From the NCBI GenBank assembly GCA_948433435.1, contig CAOJDX010000007.1, forward strand, positions 1 to 51,855: DNA of 51,855 bases. Reading direction: 5' to 3'. The notes beneath the pieces were generated by a model that was given only the letters and a program-made list of their open reading frames with translations, did no database searches and was not told the DNA's origin. The stretch comes from an uncultured Clostridia bacterium (GTDB taxonomy: Bacteria; Bacillota_I; Bacilli_A; RF39; UBA660). Below are positions 44,769-51,855 of this stretch, piece after piece. The translations under genes were made by a program, and so were the position numbers. Each line of letters begins with the position of its first letter. The stretch's first letter is position 1.

Positions 44769-46499
44769 ATGAAAAGCTATTTTAATACTTTTAAAGATCT
44801 TCTTAAAATTGCCAATAAAGAATTATTGATGATCATTCAGATGTTTATTAGTTCTGGTCTAAATAATATTACTAGTTTACTTCCTCCTGTTGCTACTGCG
44901 GGAATTATTGCGATGATTACAGAGAATAATTTTAATGGTATTTGGTTTTATGTACTGTTATATTTATTTTTCTATGTGATTTATTTTGGAAGTTTACACT
45001 GGAACTATTATACATATACAAAAATTGCTGATTATTATCATTTAGAAGTACAGAAAATGTTATTTGAAAAAGTAGCTAGTAACGAAGAAATATTTTCTAA
45101 ATTTTCTAAAGGCAGAATTGTAGAAACTTGTAGTGATGATATTCGCTATTTAGTTGATGTTGTTGATTGTGTAGTTAAAGCTTCCATGAGTATTGTTAAG
45201 TTACTAATTATCTTTATTATTTTTATGTATTATAATGTTTTGGTAGCAACTATGGTTTTAGCACTTGATCTTCTTTACTTAATACTAATGAATGATAATT
45301 CTAGAAAAGTTTCTAAGTATTATGAGGGTACTAGAAAATATGAAGATAAGATTATGGATATTTTAAATCAGATGCTTACTAACTTGAAACAAGTAAAAAC
45401 TCTGAATTTAATGCCTAAGCTTAACAAGAATTTAGATAAGACTAGAAAAAGATGGAGTGAACAATACCAACATAAGAGGGATAATATGACTACTAGATAT
45501 TGTTTAATTCCCTTTCTTGTTTATCTTGGAAAAATAGTTTTATATGTATTTTTAGCCTATTTAGTCATTCAAAAAAGAATGACACTAGATAAATTAGTTT
45601 TGTTAATTAGTTATTTTGAAATGACTGTTACTTGTACTGATTTAATGCTTGATAATCTTTTAAATTTGAGTAATTATGGTGTTCGAGTAAAAAGAATTAA
45701 GACTATTCTTGATTATACTCCACAAAAAGAAATTGATTTTGGCGATATTGAAAATGACTATATTTCTGGTAGTGTAGAATTTAAAAATGTTTGTTATTAC
45801 GTTAAAAATAAAAAGATCTTAGAAAAAGCTTCTTTTAAAATTTATCCTAATGAAATTAATGCTATAGTGGGGCATAGTGGAAGTGGAAAATCTACTATTG
45901 TTAATTTATTGTATCGGTTGGGAAGGATTAAATCTGGAGAAATTTTAATTGATAATGAAAATATTTATAATTATTCTAAAAGTGTTTATTTTTCTAATGT
46001 TTCTGGAGTATATCAAAAACCCTTTGTCTTTGATATGAGTATTAAAGAGAATTTGTCCTTGGTCGATGCTAATTTTAAAAATCAAGTAGAAGCTTGTAAG
46101 AGAGTGGGAATACATGAGTTTATTGAAGGGTTGCCTAAAGGATATTCTACTGTTATAGGAGAGGAAAATTTAGTCTTATCTGAGGGAGAGAAGCAGCTTT
46201 TAGTGATTGCTAGGGCTCTTCTTTCTAAAGCAGAAATTTTGCTTTTTGATGAGGTCACTAGTAATATTGATCCAGAATATACTCTTAAGATAGCAGAGGT
46301 AATTCGTGATTTAAAAACTGATCATACAATTATTATGGTTACTCATAAACCTGAAATGATGAAGATAGCTGATCATGTGATCGTTATGAATCGAGGACAT
46401 GTTTCTTGTAAGGGAACTAATAAACAAGTATATAAAAAATCTAAAATTTATAGAGAACTTCAAAATCGTACTTTTGCTAGTATTAGTACAATTGAGTAG
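44769..46499 (+). CDS. ABC exporter, fused permease and ATPase
   Basis: A 576-residue half-transporter. About six membrane helices (residues 20-315) precede the ATPase domain. Walker A is VGHSGSGKST, the Q-loop is in YQKPFVF, Walker B is AEILLFDEVTSNID, the H-loop is VTHKPEM. The signature motif is LSEGE instead of LSGGQ, a tolerated but less common form. It would export a peptide, lipid or drug. It is part of the block 43108-46499. No peptide precursor gene or peptidase domain was seen. Confidence 0.88.
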   Translation: MKSYFNTFKDLLKIANKELLMIIQMFISSGLNNITSLLPPVATAGIIAMITENNFNGIWFYVLLYLFFYVIYFGSLHWNYYTYTKIADYYHLEVQKMLFEKVASNEEIFSKFSKGRIVETCSDDIRYLVDVVDCVVKASMSIVKLLIIFIIFMYYNVLVATMVLALDLLYLILMNDNSRKVSKYYEGTRKYEDKIMDILNQMLTNLKQVKTLNLMPKLNKNLDKTRKRWSEQYQHKRDNMTTRYCLIPFLVYLGKIVLYVFLAYLVIQKRMTLDKLVLLISYFEMTVTCTDLMLDNLLNLSNYGVRVKRIKTILDYTPQKEIDFGDIENDYISGSVEFKNVCYYVKNKKILEKASFKIYPNEINAIVGHSGSGKSTIVNLLYRLGRIKSGEILIDNENIYNYSKSVYFSNVSGVYQKPFVFDMSIKENLSLVDANFKNQVEACKRVGIHEFIEGLPKGYSTVIGEENLVLSEGEKQLLVIARALLSKAEILLFDEVTSNIDPEYTLKIAEVIRDLKTDHTIIMVTHKPEMMKIADHVIVMNRGHVSCKGTNKQVYKKSKIYRELQNRTFASISTIE

Positions 46500-46512
46500 G
46501 AGTGTAATTTTT

Positions 46513-46561
46513 AAAAAACATGGTATTATTTAATAAAAATTTATTATGTTTTTTATTTTTT
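46513..46561 (+). terminator. Terminator after the ABC exporter
   Basis: AAAAAACAT (46513-46521) pairs with ATGTTTTTT (46546-46554) around a long AT-rich loop, followed by more T. Confidence 0.6.
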
Positions 46562-46632
46562 TATTTTAATTTCTATAATATATGGTAGAATAGGTACAAA
46601 AGTGAATTTTTACTTTGTTATAGGAGGATTTT

Positions 46633-47391
46633 ATGTTACAAGTGAGTGATTTGAAAAAGAAATTTGTGAAGTATAATTCAAAAAGAGAGAAGGAGGAATT
46701 TTATGCTGATAATGGAATTTCTTTTCAAGCTAAAGAAGGAGAAATTATTGGTATTTTAGGACCGAATGGAGCTGGAAAAACTACCTTATTAAGGATGGTA
46801 GCAGGTATATTAGAACCAACATCTGGTACCATTTCCTATGGGAATTTATCATTCGAAACGAATGGGATAGAGATCAAAAAAGATATTGCTTATTTATCTG
46901 GAAATACAAAGATTTATCAATCTTTATCTACTTATGAGTTACTTAAAATGTGTTGTGATATTTATGGGGTTGATAAGGGGTTAATAGAAACAAGAATTCA
47001 GGAAATTGCTACTATTTTAGAGATGAATAGTTTTTTGTATAATAGAATTGAAAACTTATCAACTGGACAAACTCAAAGAGTAAATATTGCTAGATGTTTG
47101 ATTCATGATCCTAAATATTATATTTTAGATGAAGCAACTACTGGTTTAGATATAATTTCTAGTCAAATTATTTTGAATTTTATTAAAGAAGAGAAGAAGC
47201 GAGGAAAAACTATTTTATATTCTACACATTATATGGAAGAAGCTGAGAACATATGTGATAGAGTTATTATGGTTAATAAGGGAATTGTAATTAAAGAAGG
47301 AACTCCTGCTTATATTAAGAAGGATACCAATACAACAAATTTAAGAGATGCTTTTTTTCAATTGATAGGAGATGAAAATAATGAAAAATAA
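46633..47391 (+). CDS. NatA-like ABC transporter ATPase
   Basis: A 252-residue ATPase of the ABC-2/NatA group. Walker A is GPNGAGKTT, the signature is LSTGQTQRV, Walker B is YYILDEATTGLD, and the H-loop is YSTHYMEEAE. It would power the permease encoded next. The permease start lies inside its last codons. In Bacillus NatAB exports sodium ions; related pairs export drugs or lipids, so the substrate is open. TAGGAGG precedes the ATG. Confidence 0.9.
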   Translation: MLQVSDLKKKFVKYNSKREKEEFYADNGISFQAKEGEIIGILGPNGAGKTTLLRMVAGILEPTSGTISYGNLSFETNGIEIKKDIAYLSGNTKIYQSLSTYELLKMCCDIYGVDKGLIETRIQEIATILEMNSFLYNRIENLSTGQTQRVNIARCLIHDPKYYILDEATTGLDIISSQIILNFIKEEKKRGKTILYSTHYMEEAENICDRVIMVNKGIVIKEGTPAYIKKDTNTTNLRDAFFQLIGDENNEK

Positions 47392-48526
47392 TATTTGGAA
47401 TATTTTGAAAAAAGAAATTAGAGAGATGTTTAGAGATAAAAAATCTCTGACAATGATGTTGATTTTGCCTTTAATGATCCCATTATTAGTTATTGGAATG
47501 TCAGCTCTTTTTGAGGCACAAACTAATAAATCAGCAAGTGAGTATAATCATATTGGTTTTGATTATAAGATGAGTGCTGTTGAAAAAGATATTGCAGAAA
47601 AGGTAGGAATTAAAGTTATTCATGGAGAGAAAGATCAGTTAAGAGAGAAATATAAGAGGGATGAAATTGATTTATACATTACAAGGGAAGGAAATAAATA
47701 TACTATTCACGGAGAGAAAAACGATACAACTATTTATGCTACTGCCTTAGTAGAAACTTATTTTTCTTCTTATAAAGAGTATTTGCAAAGTGAATATTTA
47801 GTTAATCATCATGTTTCACCAGAAGATGTTGTTAATATTATTAGTGTTGATCAAAAGGTTATTGAAACAGAAAACTTTTTTGCTAATTATATTACTAATT
47901 ATGCATTTTTATTTATTGTTATGGCTATTACTGTGTCAGCAACTTATCCAGCAACTGATACAACAGCAGGGGAAAAGGAGAGAGGAACTTTGGAGACATT
48001 ACTTACTTTCCCTGTTAAAAGTAGAGATATTATTGTAGGAAAATTTCTAAGTGTATCTTTATCTTCTTTTATAACTGGTATAATAAGTTTAGTTTTGACG
48101 ATGATATCCTTAGTTATTGCCAATGACATGTTTAAGATATATGAAAAAGTTAATTTAATGTTGCCATTAGAAAGTTTTGTTTTTGCTATAGTAGTAATTA
48201 TTGCCTATTCTCTTTTAATTAGTGGTTTGTGTATTGCTATTGCTAGTACATGTAAGACTTTTAAGGAAGCTCAGAGTGCACTTACACCTTTAACTTTTCT
48301 TTCTTTTTTCCCAAGTTTTATCGCTTTTATGACTAATTTGGAATCTAGTACATTACTTTCCATGATTCCCTTTTTAAATTTTACTCTATTATTTACTGAT
48401 ATTACTTCTGGAAATATTAACTATTTAAATATTCTCCTTATGTTTATTTCTACTATCATAATTATAATTGTCATATTATTTATTATTATTAAACAATACA
48501 AATCAGAAAAAGTTTTGTTTAATTAA
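47381..48526 (+). CDS. NatB-like ABC-2 permease
   Basis: A 381-residue ABC-2 type membrane protein. One helix (about residues 24-45) is followed by a large external domain (about 46-175), then five to six helices from AFLFIVMAITVSATYPATDT, with the cytoplasmic coupling motif GEKERGTLETLLTFPV typical of NatB-like permeases. I chose ATG 47381 because TAGGAGA lies eight bases upstream; ATG 47372 overlaps that site. It is coupled to the ATPase gene by overlap. Confidence 0.88.
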   Translation: MKNNIWNILKKEIREMFRDKKSLTMMLILPLMIPLLVIGMSALFEAQTNKSASEYNHIGFDYKMSAVEKDIAEKVGIKVIHGEKDQLREKYKRDEIDLYITREGNKYTIHGEKNDTTIYATALVETYFSSYKEYLQSEYLVNHHVSPEDVVNIISVDQKVIETENFFANYITNYAFLFIVMAITVSATYPATDTTAGEKERGTLETLLTFPVKSRDIIVGKFLSVSLSSFITGIISLVLTMISLVIANDMFKIYEKVNLMLPLESFVFAIVVIIAYSLLISGLCIAIASTCKTFKEAQSALTPLTFLSFFPSFIAFMTNLESSTLLSMIPFLNFTLLFTDITSGNINYLNILLMFISTIIIIIVILFIIIKQYKSEKVLFN

Positions 48527-48549
48527 TAAACGGTAAAGGTTGGAGAAAA

Positions 48550-48849
48550 GTGAAAGATAAATATATTTGTAAAAAAAATATTTCTGATGATCATGTTATA
48601 AAAGTGAAAAGGGGAAAAATAACTTTAGGTAAAGTCAAAAGGATGATAGGGAGTACTTGTAGATTAGTATCTATTGGGGTTCCGATAGTAGGTAGTTTAT
48701 CGTATTATCCAGTTAAGTTTTTTTATCCTGAATTTTTAACGGTATCAAATAAAGTATTTTGTTTAGAATTTTTTGTTTATGTAATGGCAGTAGTTGGTTC
48801 TAAGTATTTGTATGAAGAAAATGAAACCTTATATCAAAAAAGAAAATAG
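48550..48849 (+). CDS. Unknown small membrane protein
   Basis: A 99-residue protein, no family recognised. It is basic at the N-terminus, with two probable membrane segments (VSIGVPIVGSLSYYPVKFFY and FCLEFFVYVMAVVGSKYLY). GTG start with GGTTGGAGA upstream. It follows the NatB-like gene by 23 bases and may be a partner of that transporter. Confidence 0.55.
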   Translation: MKDKYICKKNISDDHVIKVKRGKITLGKVKRMIGSTCRLVSIGVPIVGSLSYYPVKFFYPEFLTVSNKVFCLEFFVYVMAVVGSKYLYEENETLYQKRK

Positions 48850-48887
48850 TTAAGGGTAGTGTCTAATTTGGAAAGAGGTGTATTATA

Positions 48888-49538
48888 ATGGAATATAATA
48901 TTCAAGATTTTTTGACAGTTATTCAATTGAAAAATCAATTAATTAATTTATCCTTTGAACAGTTGTTGGAATTAAATAAAACGGAAGATCAACATGTTCA
49001 ATATGTCTCTTCTATTAATACATTATTGCAAAAAGAAGAAGCCTTTGTTTTTATGGATTCTGATATTTTACATAAGATAGAAAATTTAATTTATAAGCAA
49101 AGATTTTTATTAGATTCTATGCAAGTAGATTCTTTAATGCAAATTAATCGCACTATTTTGAAATTAAACGAACTTAAATTCAAAACAGCAGGATATATTA
49201 ATTCTTTAAAAAATTCTTATTTATTTTATCAGGAAAATTGTAGAAGAATTGAGTTTGAGGAAAATGATGATTTACTGATTTCTATGGCATATGATTTTGA
49301 GGTATATAGAAGCTTACAAAATGGACAATTGAATGATTTAGAAGATATTTTCTTTTTTGGTTCTACAAATTATTTTTTAGAAAGTATTCCAGAGCTTTAT
49401 CAGAATTCTTCCTTTTATGATCAAACGTTGCAAAAATTAGTACAAGATAGTAAAAAAAGAGGTTTTTGGAATAAATATGGTCGAGGTTGTGCGAAAAAAA
49501 CGTTGGATAATTTTCAAAAGAAGTTGGGGAAGGGGTAA
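48888..49538 (+). CDS. Unknown soluble protein (216 residues)
   Basis: No family recognised. Predicted cytoplasmic and helical, acidic in the middle (RRIEFEENDDLLISMAYDFE) with a basic C-terminus (KKRGFWNKYGRGCAKKTLDNF). GAAAGAGGTG precedes the ATG. It is the last gene before a strong terminator, in the same direction as the transporter genes, so it may belong to that unit. Confidence 0.65.
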   Translation: MEYNIQDFLTVIQLKNQLINLSFEQLLELNKTEDQHVQYVSSINTLLQKEEAFVFMDSDILHKIENLIYKQRFLLDSMQVDSLMQINRTILKLNELKFKTAGYINSLKNSYLFYQENCRRIEFEENDDLLISMAYDFEVYRSLQNGQLNDLEDIFFFGSTNYFLESIPELYQNSSFYDQTLQKLVQDSKKRGFWNKYGRGCAKKTLDNFQKKLGKG

Positions 49539-49551
49539 GAATTCTCAAATG

Positions 49552-49584
49552 AAAAGGTAAATGATTGATTCATTTACCTTTTTT
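49552..49584. terminator. Strong terminator between convergent units
   Basis: AAAAGGTAAATGA (49552-49564) pairs with TCATTTACCTTTT (49570-49582), a 13-bp stem, then TTTATT. It can serve the genes on both sides. Confidence 0.85.
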
Positions 49585-49614
49585 ATTAGGTATTTCTATA
49601 TTACTAGAATATAT

Positions 49615-50439
49615 TTATCTTTTTTCAGATTTTATTTGTTTGGCATGGAATACTATTTTTTCTTTTTCATTAAAACAAGTAGAAAGCGTTAGTATTTTAT
49701 CATTTCCATTTACTGTAGTTGGAAATTTGTATATACTTCTATCGCTTATTTTGTGAATGAATGTAAGGAAAGATGTTTCGTTTGAAAAGTCAGTTTGAAT
49801 GTAGTCGTTAGTTGTTTCGATTTTATAAATGCTGAATACTTGCCATAGACTGTTTTCAAAAGGGGTAGATACTTTCACAATGTGATTGTTAGGATTTTGA
49901 TACCAGTTTTTATTAAGAGTATTTTTGAGGGTTCCAAACATAGAACCGTTTTTTCTTCCATGAGCATATAAAATAGTGTTTTGTTGAAATGTTTGAGCTT
50001 GATTTCGGTAGTCCATAAAAACCCAACCAGCCTCATTTTTTGAATGGTTAAAACTATGATTTAGGTAGTATTCATTATCTGAATGTTGGACAACAGGGTA
50101 GTTAATATTGGTTTCATTGACAGAGATCCAGGCGACTGTTTCTTTGTTTCTTTTTATTAAATTGGAAAAATCTACTTCCATATAGTTCATTTTGATAAAT
50201 TCCCAATAAGGATCAGAAAAGTTTTTTTCGTCCTTTTTTTCATTTTCCTCTTTATTAATCTCTTTTTCAATGATAGGTGTTTTTTCTTTTATTTGTTTCA
50301 TTTCTTTGTCTATTTTGTGATTATCAAATAACCATGGGATTATATAGGTTAGATTGTAGGTAATAATACAACTAGATAAAATGATGATTAGAAAAAGACA
50401 GAAATTTTTCTTTTTTAAATGTAATTTTCTTTTTTTCAT
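49615..50439 (-). CDS. srtB: Class B sortase
   Basis: A 274-residue membrane-anchored transpeptidase that would link NPxT-type proteins to the cell wall. It has an N-terminal anchor helix (about residues 11-30), a Lys/Glu-rich stalk, and then the sortase domain. The catalytic His is in TILYAHGRKNGSMFGTL and the catalytic Cys in KILTLSTC. The catalytic Arg expected shortly after (KRIVVVAK in S. aureus SrtB) reads EKIVFHAK here, so Lys appears in its place. Its likely substrate is encoded directly upstream. AGGAG precedes the ATG. Confidence 0.9.
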   Translation of the reverse strand: MKKRKLHLKKKNFCLFLIIILSSCIITYNLTYIIPWLFDNHKIDKEMKQIKEKTPIIEKEINKEENEKKDEKNFSDPYWEFIKMNYMEVDFSNLIKRNKETVAWISVNETNINYPVVQHSDNEYYLNHSFNHSKNEAGWVFMDYRNQAQTFQQNTILYAHGRKNGSMFGTLKNTLNKNWYQNPNNHIVKVSTPFENSLWQVFSIYKIETTNDYIQTDFSNETSFLTFIHKISDRSIYKFPTTVNGNDKILTLSTCFNEKEKIVFHAKQIKSEKR

Positions 50440-50448
50440 TGTATGCTC

Positions 50449-50482
50449 CTAAAAAGCTCTATGCTTTCACATAGAACTTTTA
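50449..50482 (-). terminator. Intra-operon attenuator between substrate and sortase
   Basis: On the reverse strand AGTTCTATG and CATAGAGCT form a nine-pair stem with one G-U, followed by TTTT, between the substrate and srtB. Partial termination would give more substrate than enzyme. Confidence 0.55.
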
Positions 50483-51487
50483 ATTAAGTTTTTTATATAG
50501 AAAGGTACAACTACATAAAATGATAGTTCCTAAAATTAATGTTATTATGTTTTTTTCTACTCCATCTAATGTATTAGGATTTTTTTCTATTACAGTATCA
50601 TTATTAATTATAGGATCGTTCATTCCATATATAGCATATTCTGATAAGTGGCTTGTTGTAAAAGTAACAAAGCCATTCTCATAAGTTGCATTTAATGTTT
50701 CTATTATTTGATTATTTTTGATATAAGCAACTTTGTAAGTGTTGTATTTTTCAGATATAGGTATTTTAATTTGGAAGGAACCATTGTTTAATGGAACAAT
50801 GTTCATTCCATCATACATTGAAATATCATAAGCAGTTAAATAGTTAAAATTGTCAAGAATAATGTTTTGAAGATTGATAGCTGATGCTTTCAAAGTATAT
50901 TTACTATTTAATAATGCCTCACTTGTTAAAGTAATGCCATTATCAGTAAAAATTTTATTATTATTGATATTCTGATTACCATTTAACATTTCGTCAATTA
51001 CATCATAAGTAGTATTTGATTGAATAATTGATTCAATTTCATTTCTCATTTCATTATTATGATAGATAGCTCCTGAGAAGGTTTTATCTCCTACAACAAC
51101 ATAGGGAGTAGCATAAGTAGTTTGACTGTCATTAAAGAAAGTTGCTACTTTGTTTAATAGATTGAAATTGGAAGCATTACCAGATAATTCGTAACTAACT
51201 ACTTTAAATTTATCACCATATTGAGGAAGTAACACGTCTTTTATGTAAGTTAAGAAATTTTTGCAATTTTGACAACCGTTTTTTCTAAATAAGTAAATAG
51301 GTACTTTATTTCCTACTTCACTATAATTGCTCAGGTCATATGAAGTAATTCCTTCTGTATCAAAAGCCTCTTTTAATGTTTCACTAGTGGTTCCACTCAA
51401 ATTTAAATCTTGAGCAAAGACACTTGTAGGAATTGTGATAATTGAAACTAAAAGTATAGCAAATATCCAAATTATATTTTTTTTCAT
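50480..51487 (-). CDS. Surface-anchored thioredoxin-fold protein, sortase B substrate
   Basis: A 335-residue secreted protein. Signal peptide about residues 1-25 (ends SVFAQ). A thioredoxin-like domain follows, with CQNC at 72-75 in FRKNGCQNCKNFL and the cis-Pro in TYATPYVVVG (Pro 128). Then comes a beta-rich domain ending FTTSHLSEYAIYG, a module common in Gram-positive wall proteins. The C-terminus is a sorting signal: NPNTL (303-307), a hydrophobic helix and a KK tail. It should be fixed to peptidoglycan by the sortase encoded downstream. A redox role on exported cysteine proteins is inferred. Confidence 0.8.
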   Translation of the reverse strand: MKKNIIWIFAILLVSIITIPTSVFAQDLNLSGTTSETLKEAFDTEGITSYDLSNYSEVGNKVPIYLFRKNGCQNCKNFLTYIKDVLLPQYGDKFKVVSYELSGNASNFNLLNKVATFFNDSQTTYATPYVVVGDKTFSGAIYHNNEMRNEIESIIQSNTTYDVIDEMLNGNQNINNNKIFTDNGITLTSEALLNSKYTLKASAINLQNIILDNFNYLTAYDISMYDGMNIVPLNNGSFQIKIPISEKYNTYKVAYIKNNQIIETLNATYENGFVTFTTSHLSEYAIYGMNDPIINNDTVIEKNPNTLDGVEKNIITLILGTIILCSCTFLYKKLN

Positions 51488-51630
51488 TTTCTTTCTCCTT
51501 TTCTTTTGTTTTCTGTATTTTATATTATTTTTTTTTAAATGTCAATTTTATTTTTAATTGTGTGAATAAAAAAGTATTGTAAAAAAATCAAGAATGTGAT
51601 AGTATAATAATATCTTTTAGAGATGTTTAT

Positions 51631-51707
51631 GGTCTGTTGGTGAAGTGGCTTAACACACTGCCCTCTCAAGGCAGCATTCACGGATTCGAATTCCGTACAG
51701 ACTACCA
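51631..51707 (+). tRNA. tRNA-Glu (anticodon CTC)
   Basis: A 77-base cloverleaf with encoded CCA. The acceptor GGTCTGT pairs with ACAGACT; the anticodon stem CTGCC/GGCAG holds loop CTCTCAA. The rest, TTGGTGAAGTGGCTTAACAC and ATTCACGGATTCGAATTCC, is typical of tRNA-Glu. TATAAT lies at 51603-51608. Confidence 0.95.
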
Positions 51708-51717
51708 AATATAAAAT

Positions 51718-51757
51718 AAAACTGCCTATATAATTTCATTATAAAAGCAGTTTTTTT
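51718..51757 (+). terminator. tRNA-Glu terminator
   Basis: AAAACTGC (51718-51725) pairs with GCAGTTTT (51747-51754), with an inner TATAAT/ATTATA stem, followed by TTT. Confidence 0.75.
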
Positions 51758-51818
51758 AGAGAAAAAATTTGCAAATAAAAGAAATGTTATTTGATAGAGG
51801 AAGTGTACATTTGTAAAT

Positions 51819-51848
51819 GATGTGAAACAAAATTTTATATAAAAGTGA
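51819..51848. repeat. Right copy of the imperfect inverted repeat at the window ends
   Basis: Its reverse complement reads TCAC, four T, ATATAAAATT, two further T, then GTTTCACATC, the same block order as 6-36 with different T-run lengths. Confidence 0.5.
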
Positions 51849-51855
51849 CTCGTAT

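Overview
This window is very AT-rich DNA from a spore-forming, Gram-positive low-GC bacterium (Bacillota). Three things point there. The housekeeping gene order is Bacillus-like: yqeG-yqeH, rpsO-pnp, rplU-prp-rpmA-obgE, ruvA-ruvB-queA-tgt, yqfC-yqfD-ybeY-dgkA-cdd-era-yqzL-recO. It carries mother-cell sporulation genes: a pro-sigma-K gene, spoIVFA-spoIVFB, yqfC-yqfD and a YjcZ-like micro-protein. It also has a class B sortase with an NPxT-type substrate. The style (short genes, Lys/Asn/Ile-rich proteins, several TasA-like secreted proteins) resembles uncultured gut Bacilli such as the Erysipelotrichia/RF39/RFN20 neighbourhood, but the lineage is an inference. TGA is used as a stop codon (for example by ruvB), so this is not the Mycoplasma code.

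Layout. 0-5.2 kb: a TasA-like secreted protein, sigK, a membrane-anchored polysaccharide deacetylase, yqeG, yqeH and a DUF6512-like membrane protein. 5.3-10.2 kb: rpsO with a probable autoregulatory leader, pnp, an unknown membrane-anchored protein, spoIVFA-spoIVFB and tRNA-Ala. 10.2-10.8 kb: a structured non-coding stretch with two terminator-like hairpins and a 42-residue ORF. 10.8-16.5 kb: two unknown proteins, a reverse-strand YjcZ-like spore micro-protein, an M29 aminopeptidase, UV-damage endonuclease, a DUF1653 protein and superoxide dismutase. 16.5-22.2 kb: a TetR regulator divergent from a giant MMPL transporter fused to a second exported module, TspO, and a decayed reverse-strand gene. 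22.3-31.8 kb: ribosomal, recombination and queuosine genes. 31.8-33.4 kb: a composite surface protein behind a promoter whose spacer is a run of ten G. 33.4-42.3 kb: the yqfC-to-recO block, a third TasA-like protein, ylmH, a gene behind tandem Spo0A-box-like sites, tRNA-Gln and gltX. 42.4-49.5 kb: a second decayed reverse-strand gene, then an acetyltransferase and a group of transporter and unknown genes. 49.6-51.5 kb: sortase B and its thioredoxin-like substrate. 51.6 kb: tRNA-Glu. Imperfect inverted repeats close both ends of the window.

How the genes fit together. Pro-sigma-K, SpoIVFA/SpoIVFB, YqfC/YqfD, the YjcZ-like protein and probably the UV endonuclease belong to spore formation. Several carry a CATA-type -10 element at the same distance from a GGTGAT-like ribosome binding site, suggesting a shared mother-cell (SigE/SigK) programme. 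The TasA-like proteins, the phase-variable surface protein and the sortase pair form the surface-facing set. I regard the G-tract promoter at 31840-31870, the sortase B/thioredoxin pair at 49615-51487, the tandem Spo0A boxes at 39852-39868 and the structured region at 10311-10575 as the parts most worth following up.
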